Shown here: piece by piece, positions 9,501-21,500 of the stretch
Layout of the letters: each line of letters opens with the position of its first letter
Position numbering within the stretch: the first letter of the stretch is position 1
NCBI RefSeq assembly: GCF_905475465.1
Contig: NC_062241.1
Location: 5,828,001 to 5,892,000 of the forward strand
From: Pieris napi
Taxonomy: Eukaryota; Arthropoda; Insecta; Lepidoptera; Pieridae
Direction of reading: 5' to 3'
DNA: 64,000 bases
Position numbers and translations under genes: made by a program
The notes under the pieces: model-generated
The model's database searches: none
Told to the model about the DNA's origin: nothing
The model's input: only the letters and a program-made list of their open reading frames with translations

Positions 9501-12500
9501 CCTATAAATACGAATTATATTTAAAATCATAATTTCAGATGTGCAGTAGCAGAATTGATGGGAGCTTTGGTAGCAACGACTCAAGCTGGGGAAGCAACAA
9601 ATCTTAATACTAAGAACAAAGTGGGAATGCAATTAGGTTAATATCTTATCTTAATATATATAAATTACGTGTCACGTTGTTTGTCCGCTATGGACTCCTA
9701 AACTACTGAACCGATTTCAATCAAATTTGCACACAGTGTGCGGTTTGATCTAACTTAAAAGATAGGATAACTTACATCTCAATTTATACCCGCAATATTT
9801 TTTTATTCCAAATTATTTGTTAATTATTTGATAGTCACAATTCTAACAGATGGCGCTGTGTTGAAAGTACCAACGTTTCACATAAGCTACAATTTAATGG
9901 CATTACCACCAAAAAAGCATGGTGGTCCCCATGACTAGTGTTCTCCTATAGTTTACTACTATGTAATATAACAAAAACCTAAGCCACAGCAACGCTTGGC
10001 TGGTCTGCTAGTATATTATATCTTATTTTTTATGTAATACTATTTCTAAATCATAAATATACATAAAAGTTACCCTATTATTATTGCGCTTTTAGTACAA
10101 AACAAAAAGGATTTGCCCAAAAATATAATATCGCTAGAAGAAGCGTTGAATTTACTGATGGGTGCATTTTTAAGGGGAGGTACTTCATTCCTCAAAGGGG
10201 AAATTATTAAATCTGGTTCAGGCGTTAATAGAGAAGTTCGTGTTTGTGTCACTCATGTAAGTATTTTAACGTTATTAAAAAAAATAATTTGTGATAGTTT
10301 TTTGACAGGAACAAAATATATTCAGAAAATCACACACGGTAATAAACCTTCGATTTTCTTAATTCAAAATATTACTTTTATTATTTCAATATTATTAAAC
10401 ATTTGAGTGCCGAGATCTTGTATATTATTGCTTCATTCATTATTGTATTATCACTAAATAAATTCAAAGCTCTCGTTAAACCTAAATTAATCAAAAAAGC
10501 CTTTTATATATATCCTTGAGATAGATTTGCTCTAGTTTATACAATTTGTATGACCTAAAACTTAGCTATTAAAAAGAGTGGCGGAAAGTTTATTGCCATT
10601 TCTTGCCCGCTCTACGCCCTTGACTTGCGAACTGATAATAAATGTAAGTTTATAATTAATTTAACTTCTTTTCTGACGTTCATAAGTGTACATGTTTGAC
10701 TATATGAACAAAGTTAATTTGAGTTTGAGTGTATGTATTTAACATAAAACACTTGTCCTATCTGTCCGTATCTAAGTCGACAGTGTTTATTTGACGTTCA
10801 CTTGTAGATATTTTTCAATTTTTTTTGAAGTGAAACTTCTTTATCGGGGTTGGAAAAAAATTTAGTGTAACATTTTTTCGTTACGCGTCACATTTTTCGG
10901 TTACGCGCCATGTTGCTTTTTGAAGTCAAACTTCTTTATCGGCGTTAGAATGAATTTTTTATCGACTTATGGGAGAAATTTTGTAGCAAATCGTCACGTT
11001 TTTCGGTTACGCGCCATCTTTTTCTTGTCCCTACCACGGTTGATCCGAAGAGATTCGAAGCCATTAAGAACAAAAATATATAATAACGATAACAATGATA
11101 GTAATAATTCTATTACAATTAATGAAATTCTGTAATAATCTTAGTAGTAATAAGGTAAAATGAAATAATTATATTTGTATTCATGTCTATGATAATAAAA
11201 GCCTTTTGTTAAACTTTATTTAACCAATTTCGTTAAGTTGCTGATCATTTTTCGAAAAATAAGGTCATAAAAAAGTTTCACTTCTTACGTGTGTACACCT
11301 AGTACACGCACACATTTTTTGTTTCTAGGCATATGTGATATTCGTACAAAATATGGGAGGCGTTTGGCTCGAACGTAACATGAGTACGTTCTTAGCTCAT
11401 GTACTCGATTTGGTGGCCAACCCCAAAGCTGCTAGTTCACATGTTGATGCTGTATATTCTAGGTTAGTTATATATTAACATTGTTTAAAGAACCTATGGG
11501 GTGTGGCAGACATTTCTGATTTTTTTTTACTGGGTATGGAATCTGGAAGTTCCTAGTCACATGCTTAGTACAAATAAGCGGTTAAATATAGAAGTATTTA
11601 GAGGTATATAGATAGATTATAATCTATACCAACTCCGGGGAAATAAATACAGATAATGCAACTTTCTCTGCAGCTGTGATACTTTTTGACATTCAACATC
11701 TTTTGTCTTCAGTCACCGTGACCACGCACGCTGTAAAGCACACGAAACGTCGGATAAATTTAAAATTATGTCAAATAATTGTAAATTTATAATAATACAT
11801 AACTTTAATCCGGTAAAAGCTTTTTCTTTAAATGTGTAAAGGTTATGTTAATCAAAGACAATACTAGGTATATAGAACTTTGCCACCATAGAGCTTAATA
11901 TGGAAGCTTTGTAGGGATGATGGAAATCAAGGATATTAAAACAGTTCTAAAAAAAGTAACATTGACTTTTCGTGATTTATTTGTTCTAAATAGACAAGTA
12001 GGTGATCAGAATTCAGTGTCTGACACACGCAGTCATTTTTAGGTGTAAAGCATTACATTCCTTTACTATATGTGTGAGTGTTAAATGCTTCTATGGGAAA
12101 AGTTTATTGCCGCGATTCGAACGCACGACCTCAGGCATGAGGGTCACACGCTCAAGGCCAACACTGCTCTTACACTATATAACTAAATTCTTTCAGGAAA
12201 TGCATAAACTACATACTAAGAAACACACTCGGAAAAATGTTGGGAGAAAAAGCTCAAGCCTCCGCGTGCAAAGAGATCATTCAAATCGTCGCCAAACAAA
12301 TGAGTAGCATTGATTTTAATCCGGAAAATGCAAAGGATTGTAATCAGGTTAATATATATATTTAAAATGATTTGTATAATTTTATGGTTCTGGAATCTAT
12401 TTAGTTCGTTGTTTATTTTTTAATAGTAATTTTGTTATGAAATTGAATTCCGGCGTTTTTCGTATTGCAAGGCAGCAACAAAATCCAACAATTAAAGAAA

Positions 12501-15500
12501 TACGGCAATTTGTAAGTTCTGCCACTAGCAAACATTACGGCATATATTAATATTATATGTTCTATAAAAACATGCATAAAATACGAGTCACGAGACATAC
12601 ATACAATAATATTAGAATGTCTGTAACTCGAAAATTTACGGCACATGATACTAATAGACAGATAGCTAATGCGAGTGAGAAATAGATGTCAGGCCAAGAC
12701 CCATGTTGGGTTGTAGCGTCACTTAATTATTATTTTTATTACACAATAGTAGTGATTCAAAACACTGAGGTATTTCAAATTATTAAATTAAGGTTGTATG
12801 GAAGAAATCGCTTGTATATGATACGCCGTTCTTAATTAAAGTTGTTTGTTTGTTTTGTTAATTTAGTCAACACGCACTTGTCTATTATAGTGAATTAATG
12901 TTATCAAATGTGCTTAAGTATCGACAACATTTTACATACAGTATTTAAATAATTATGGACGCATTTTTTATACTATTTCCTTAAATCGGTTTCTTACCAG
13001 TTATGTTAATCGTGTTAAGTTAATCTTTCGTTTAATCTCAGTTTATTTTTTTAAAATATTTATAATAGTTTACTTGTGTGATTCAATTAAAAACCTAGTT
13101 AGTTTTAAATAACGGTTTTATTTACTCGATTTCTTTGCAGGAAACACTCTTCAGCCAGCATTTATTAGTATGCGCTCTCACAGAGGCGGGTGAATTGTCA
13201 GTACAATTGGGCACTTCAGTACACAACCTTGTCTCTGATACCTCTTTGAAGATGATTGACACTATGTTTACGGTAATTTTCATATTATATTAGGCACTAT
13301 TATGTACATGAGTATAGAAGAAACCATTGATATACAAAAAACCCAAGATGCACAATCAACGTCTAAAAAACGTCCTCAAAAAATGAGCGCAACATTCTAA
13401 ATTGTGCGCTCATTTCAAATAGTCTCGCGTCTAATAAGTGGAGTCGATGTTATTTATTTGTGTTATTTTTTATAAATAAATTTATGTACTTTTGAACTTT
13501 TTTGTGTGTAGTTTTTGACAAATATATTTACGCTATATAAAGTGTAGGTCAGGAGGTAGCCAATTTAACATTTTTTTTTAATTTAAAGAAAAAACTTTTT
13601 AACCTGATTAAAGTTATGTATTATTATAAATTTACAACTATTTAACATCCAACACCTTTTGTCTTCAGTCACCGTGACCACGCACGCTGTAAAGCACCCG
13701 AAAAGTCGGATAAATTTAAAATTATGTTAAATAGTTGTAAATAAAAAAGTCATGTTCGACTCCACTCAATACCTTGTCCTACCGACCACGGTCGGTCGTA
13801 AAATTTTATTGCTTTAAGTACGTATACACTGCGTTGTAATAACAACTTTAAGCAATTCGCGTAAGGTTGATTTTGCAATAATATATGCTTGTAACATATA
13901 CTGTTATAGACATACTGTTATAGAAAGGGACAGAAATAGTGTTTCGGGACACTTTCGAGCGTTACTTTTATTCGAGACTGTGCATCTTGGGTTTTTTGTA
14001 TATCAATGGAAGAAACAGAATAAACTTTTTTAAGTTAGATATTATGTTGTCATAGTTTCATAGCACCAAAAAGTAATTACACGTCACAAGTGTTAAGATT
14101 ATGTTTTATTTCTTCAGTACTTTGTCTATGACATGGGTATTTACCATATGTGTCTATTCTATTCTTATAATATGTTATGGCTGAGTAATGGTGTCTGGTG
14201 ATAGTGGTTTCAAACAATGATTAAGTGCGTAAAGGTTTTGTATGCAAATAATTAAAACGATTAAAAGATATATCCAAGTACAAATATTAAGAAGACAAGT
14301 AGAAAATATAATATATATGAGTACATAAATATAGTAGGTTTCCTCTAAACAATAATAATTGTACCTTATGTATAGAAATTGTATGATTTATATTGAAAAT
14401 TAACAATACATGCTAACCAGAGTCCGAGAATGAATATAAAAATATAATGTGGCTTAATTTTGAAGGTACTAGAGCATCCATGTGTAGCAGCTCGGTTAGC
14501 CGCTGCAGCCGCTATCCGTTGTGTGTGCGAAGCCCTACCGGCGCTTATAACTCCGCTCTTAGATAGAGCCTGCGATGCCCTGGATGTCGCTAGGCCTACG
14601 CCCCATCATATTTCTGGTAAAATTAAAAAATATTTATATTTTTTTATAGAATGGTACTTAATATGTTTTATAAGTCTATATGTTTACATTTAGTGTAAGT
14701 GTAAATTTGTCTATGACGTCATCATCGTCTGACGTATGATGAAGGTTAAGAAAAGGAAAGTTGAGTGTTAAGGACACGTTTTACGTTACTCCAAAAAAGA
14801 CCTGGCCGCAGACGGTTGGTTTCCCTTCTCGGTTGAAAAAGTTTAAGACAATGGTTTGGTCAAAGCACCAATCAATCAAAGTTAATGTTTAGAAGCACGC
14901 CATCCAAAATTAAACTAGCCTTGATGATCGCCAACCTTCAAGCAAGCAAGGAGATGGCACTATGAGAAGAAGAAATTTGTCGAACCATATTGACACTGCT
15001 CAAGACAAGATTGTGGCTCGTGATACTTTTGAAGTGAAACTTCTTAAGGCGCATGAGGGTAATTTTTTTACGGATGAAACGTCACGAAGATGTGCAGCGT
15101 TTTTGTCGACAAAAAGGGAGAGAGCGATTGAGACCGATTGAGAGAGAGTGAGAAGGGACCTTATAAAAAATCTATTTTTAAAATTAAAATTTCGTAAAGA
15201 GAATTTATGAAACATTAGTATTTTATATTTTATGCAAAATAATTTATTGAAATCTCAAATGACGAATTGTAAATTAAAATGCCACGTGTTTTTATTACCG
15301 AAGAATATAATTTGTATTAATTTTGAATATTTTAATGACAATTAAATTCATTAAATTCCTAACATATCTTCCTTTTTCCCTCTCTATAAGTCTCGGAAAT
15401 CTAAAGTTTTCGATTTTTTCAAACATGAACAAGACTTAAAAATTAGTTTTCCAAAGAAGTTTCATTTCTGACATGTTTACTTTGTACGCACGCACTTTTT

Positions 15501-18500
15501 TTTGGAATACAGGCCTAATACAGCTAATAAGTAAGTAATATTTCAGGTTACTCAGCCGCGCTAGCTGCCATATTAGGAGCGGTTCGATCTTCGCCATTGG
15601 GCGTACCTCACGGTCGTGGCAAAATCGCATTCAACGCGGCCGAGCAATTGCTACGGTCAGCTGGACAAAGCAGCCGATTGACTGCGGCTAGGACTAATGC
15701 CGGATGGCTAATTGTTGGAGCAATTTGCACTTTAGGTATTAAAATCGTTTAAATGGTGTAGTCGAAATTAGTTTCATCCGTAAAAACATAAAAAAACTAA
15801 ACAAAAAGACGCAGTGTTCCTTTTTGGTTTTAGTTATTTTTTTCCTACTAATATTATATAAATTTGAATTTTTTAGATTGATGGGCTGGGTTGCATGTAC
15901 TCGCAATCTACTGACGTAATTTTATAAATTCTATAATAGTATAGGCTAACTTCAAGAAATAAAATATAGACTATATTTATTTCTCTACGATTTTTCTTAT
16001 GTCTACAGAATATCAGGGCTCTTACTCGTAAATATAGAGATCCCGATATCGAAAAGTTATTGTACAGTGCCATCCTAAGGTTGCGACATCAGCTCTACGG
16101 ATACTATATAGATAGTTCTGTTCTGCAATGGAAGTTGCAGAGTAAGGGCTTTGGAAAGGAATCCAGCTATGGCTGACTATCTAATTTTAATACAGGTGTT
16201 CCCGTGGTACGCGGATTGCTTCCACGTATGTTACTGCTGTGGAGGAACAGCTTCCCGAGGTCAGCCAAAGAGCTGGAGTCTGAAAAGGCCAGAGGAGATG
16301 CTTTCACTTGGCAGGTAATAGGAAACTTATTCGAGTATCACTTTACTATTTAGCTTTAATTAATTATGTATACCTATTAATACATTGACTGATACATTAA
16401 TTTGCAACAAAACGACGAAGGTCATCCAACGTTGTCATTTCGAAGTTAGGCTTGTAGTTTATTTTTAATCACAATGCCAAATCGTAAATTGACTGCTTAA
16501 CGACTGATACGACACGACCGCCGCTGTGAAAACCGATGTGTGAGTTCGAAATGTGAGTTACAGAATCGCAAGGCAGGTTAGGATTTTTAAATGTCTATTA
16601 TGTTTGGTCCACCGACATTTGTTGCCAACAAATAATTTTATATACGCGTCAAATTGTATTATCAAATTTATATAATCTCATTCGGTAATATTCTAATTAT
16701 GAAATGAAATACAGACTTTTATTGGCATATTTTATTTATATACTTCTTTAAGAAAATTAAAAAATTAAATTAAAGCATTATTCTCCTAACAAAACAATGC
16801 TTTAAAATATTTTTTTAATTATTAAAGTACAATGAGTCCCGACCAAGGAGGTTTCAATTCCATTTAAGTATACGCTGCGCGCGCAACGCGCTGGTTCCGT
16901 GCCAATAGACCAATAACAGACTTTTTTCATTTTGGCGCTATTTCGTACATACGAATTTGAGTAATATTTTGTTGGATAAAACTACAGTAACAAAAATGTC
17001 AATCAACACCGACGATACCGATGAAAATTTAATTCCACCTGACATTAGAAACAGCTACTGACGAATAGTCTTTTGCCAGAAAAATCAAGAAAAGCGTACG
17101 ACAAATGTTACCAAGACTTTATGGCTTGGAAACCTATAGCCACGAGATTAAATAAAGTAGTGTATGCAACTGCTGCATATAATGAGGTATTAAAACATGA
17201 GTGTAGTCACATCACACCTCTATAATATGACAGTTGCATAAACTACTATTATTATCTTCTTTTTGCCTTAAAGCTTTTATTTTATACTGAAGTAAACATG
17301 TACTGCTGGTCTTATATGAAGATTTATTAATTTCAGGTGACATTAGAAGGCCGAGCAGGTGCCTTATCAGCACTACACAGTTTGTTGATTCACTGCCCGT
17401 CGCTTGTACACAACGATGATACAGCCAAAAGACTCACTCAACCCATGGATGGTGCTATCGCTGTACTCACCAAGTACGTGTCATTAAGAACTTTTTTATA
17501 ATTTGTTATAGTCAATAGGAACTATTCGATACAATTATCGTCATCCAATTTTTTCCAGCTACCCTTTCGATGCTGTCAGCCCATCGCTCTAATGGTTTTG
17601 CCCTTGTTCCTTTTTTACCAGTCTTTACTATATAGAAAAAATGTTTGTCAGCTGATCAATTTAATTAACGTTCTAGTATAGATACCGGCAAACATCTTGA
17701 ACAAATGTTCTTGCCTGCGCAGAAGCGCTTTTTAGGTATCACTGGGAGGAGGGGCGGCGGGAGAGTGACGTGTCGATCGCGTGATTGGAAATGATTGAAA
17801 TCAGTTGAAGTTTGTGTCGCGCGATCTTTCCCCCACTCCCTCGTTTAATGCTCAAGAAGTTTGCCGGTATCTGTATACGAGGTGTTTTTTTTTCTTAACA
17901 GCGTGGGTGGCGTAGTACGGAACTATGGCGGTGCGCTTAAAGCCCCCGCTGCCCTTCTACGCCTCCGCTTATACCAGGCATGCGGTGCCTTAGCCTCGGG
18001 AGCACCAGCCCCGCCCCTTCTGCGATTATTGGCCGCCGAGCTGGCCGGCTTTGCTGAACCTAGCGGAGCTAATGTTGCCACAGGTAAAATATACTTTTAC
18101 GCGTTGCAGCGACGGCCGACGACATAAATCCAGAAACACGTGTTATTATTATTTTATTTGCACATTTCTCATTAAATATATCCCTTTGGCGGACTTAATT
18201 TAACCTGAGATCCTGTGTTTAATTATGTATTATAAGCCTCAGTTGATGCTTTAATGGATTTTCTTATGTGCATACATTTATTATTATAGATTGATTATAC
18301 AGTTCGATCTGAAAGGTGGTACTGCCATCAGCCAAAATTTGTCTCAGTTTGTGTATACAAAATATTTTTTTAACGGATTTTAATTAAATATGATATAGAC
18401 AATTGGTGATACTATACTATATTTTAATTATATTCTTGAATTTGTTTCAAAATTAAATTATATATGTATTTATATGAAGGCATGCTCCGTCACGCGATGC

Positions 18501-21500
18501 ATCCGCGAGACACAATCCTACTTGATGAAGAAAATTGGATCTATGACACAGATCATGCTGACATTGAGGAACAGGTAAGAAATATAATTTTAGGAAAATA
18601 AAGCTTTAGTGTATAAGATATATAAGATTTTTATTAATAAAATTCTATATCTATTCTTATATAAAATTCTCGTGTCACAATGTTCGTTCCCATACTCCTC
18701 CGAAATGGGTCGACCGATTCTTATAAATATTTTAATGCATATTCTGTAAGTCTGAGAATCAGCTACAATCTGTATTTCAAACCCCTAAGGGGTGTCCACC
18801 CCAAAAACTCTTTTTTTTTATTTTGTCATCCCTCTCCGATCAACCCCTATTTTTTATAATAGTAGATAGTTATTTTTATTGAACTATATTTTATTGCGTT
18901 TTGATCAAGCAAAAATGTCTAAATAATAATTATTATGTGTTCCGTTTGACGTCCGAGGTCCATTATGAGAGTACATCGTTTCCTTTTCCGCCCAAATCGC
19001 TAGTATCCGACCTTTTCCCACCACGTGACACCGCCGCCAGCGCCCAGCGTTTGAAACTGGAACTTAACTTTTTATCGCGCTAAAGCAAGCCGCCAGAGTT
19101 CTTGTTCATTGTTGCGTCGTTTTTCGTCTTGCACAGTCGCTAGTGCACACTTAAAAACGAATCAGTATATTCAAAGTTATATCGACCTAAAATTTATTTT
19201 CAAAGTGGAAATAATTATTTCGTAAAATGGTTAACTCGGTTTTCACGTTAAAAATATAAAATGGCTAATGAAAGTGCTAAAATCGGTGTAAATGTGTTGG
19301 CTACGCGGTCAAACGTGCCTCACCCGCGCTTTATAAGGCCGTCTCATATCACGGGAGATATTGTCTCTGCAAGTTCTGACAAGCCGAGTTCTTCGCAAAG
19401 TTCGAGTACGAGTGAAGAGGATGAAGAACCGCCGCCACAGCAGTAATTCACGTGATTATTCTCAGGTTTGAGCAATTGTCGCAGTAATTGGTGAGTCACC
19501 TTAATAATACCTTTTTACAATTATGCTGCGTTGTCTAGCATGTTACATAAAGTGACCGAATCTAATAATGCAAACCTACACGACCCTTTTTTGAACCATG
19601 CGGCTGTAGTTAATGATATTGCTCATTTAGACGTGTCGGTTCAAGAACCTCCGAGTTATAAATTATAATATTAATTTCAATGCAGAGGTTTTTACATTTC
19701 TGATTTGAACTGTGTACGTTATATTGATATACAAAAGAAATACGTTGCTTTTCCTGCTTTTACCGATTTAAAAATGAGTTTATCAATAAAGCGTTACGTA
19801 GCGTTTTAGTGGTCTTCAGTCGAACGCGGTTCTTAATTTAAATTCTATACATAATAAATTGCAAGAATGTTTTGGTCAAACTTTAAAACATGTTATAGAA
19901 GATTTAGATAAAATTCCCACCCCTCTTCGGAGTACATGTTTAATCCTGAAAAATTATCTAAATATTTACAAAATGTTGGTAGTATTGTCAAAATTGACAG
20001 AATTCGCGGGTACCAATCTAAAACAATACGCGTTAAATCACGCATACGTTTTTAATCGTCTGTAGCTTCAACGTCTCAGGTTAGTCAAAAGCCCTTTATT
20101 GGTAACCGATACAACTCAAAACAAGGACAACAGAGTCACAACTTCGATGATCACGAAAATAAAAAATGTGAGCCGTCACGGGACGCCTGGCAGATGTGAA
20201 ACTTCGACATTATTTTGTTAAAATAACGATGACTATTTATTGAATAAACATTTATTTTCATTTAAATACAAAAAAATTACGAATTTATTTCAAAACGTGA
20301 CTACTTAATTCGTTTAATCAGTGACTTCGAAATACACCGTACACACTACTGCATATAGACTGTATATATACCATCATATAGCGTGGCATCGCCACGGCAT
20401 TTGTCGCCACACCAGAAATCGGTTTTACGTGCGGTTATAGATGTTTCACATCAAAAGGGGGGACGCAAATATAACAATCCAAATAAATACCAACATAAGT
20501 GACTCGATGGGCTTTTCGGGCGGATGTTTAAGGAACTATCACAAAAATTGGGTGAAATTAAAACCTCCTTTTTCCATTCTAAAATTAATAACCTCCGCTC
20601 GAATAACTTTCAATCGAAAACCGCTATTAGTACTGTCCTAAATCCTAAAAAAGTTGCAAACACCTGTTTCAACTTCGATTTCCTTGGAAATACATACCAT
20701 GATTCGAGACCATATTATACTGGAGCCAGCACCGCTGATTCCGTCGTTCATATCTATCATATCATATCGTTCATATTTCATAATAACGAAGAACGGAAAA
20801 ATCGAGTCATTTTCAGCCTAAAATCTTTAAATCGGTTCATGAAACCAGAACCTTTTCATCTGTTTCATCACCACCAAATGCCAAATTTCCTACAAAAAGG
20901 CGATTGGATGGTGAAGCTGGATCACAGGCAATCCTACTATCATGTACCGATTTCCCTCGAACATCGTTGCTTTCTGCGTATCAGTTACGAGGGAAGGCTC
21001 CTTCAAATGACTTGTCTACCTATTGGGTTGGCCATAGCTCCGAAAATGTTTGCTTCGGTGACAAATTGGACAGCCGAGCTATAACGCCGTCAGGGCTTAA
21101 GAGTGATCGTTTTCTTGAACGATTACTTACTGGTCCACCAGGACAGAACAATTCTTAACTCCCAGGTTCTTGTAGCCATGACCTTTTTGAAGAACCTGGG
21201 CTGGACCATAAATCGAGAGAAGTCGATATGCACTCCAACGAGGTCGATCGATTTTCTGTGTATCACGTGGGACACACTATCAAATGCAAAGTCCTTACCC
21301 GTAAAAAGTTATCAAAATTCGTCAGTGCCTGATAAACACGCTTGTCAGCCGGCAAATTGGACCCTCAAGCAGGCCCAACGCCTCTTAGGGTATCTCAATT
21401 TTGCGACCTTCATCACCCACCGGGGAAGGTTGCGTTGCCGAACGCTGCAGCGACACAGCAATGCATTTAGGAGAGCTCCTCTTTGCCTGAGTTTTCTTGC

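Larger units (their letters stand above)
6511..13272 (+). other. HEATR5B: HEATR5B coding exons 1-9
   Basis: Exons: 1 6511-6636; 2 7325-7536; 3 8408-8555; 4 9210-9427; 5 9539-9636; 6 10096-10256; 7 11329-11462; 8 12197-12347; 9 13141-13272. They encode residues 1-460. Phases at the ends of exons 1-9 are 0,2,0,2,1,0,2,0,0. The intron between exons 4 and 5 is only 111 bases, probably close to the ancestral size, while the others here hold repeats. Readable family segments are FSVGDTFLLFDTVNKCN (exon 2), SGVNREVRV (exon 6) and FLAHVLDLVANP (exon 7). Exon 5 (98 bases) is confirmed mainly by frame continuity. Boundaries are my reading of splice sites and have not been tested against transcripts. 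Confidence 0.9.

Noticed and set aside
19261..19446. Small Ser/Glu-rich protein as a host gene
   Set aside because: It lies just inside the left repeat of the DIRS element, where gag is expected.
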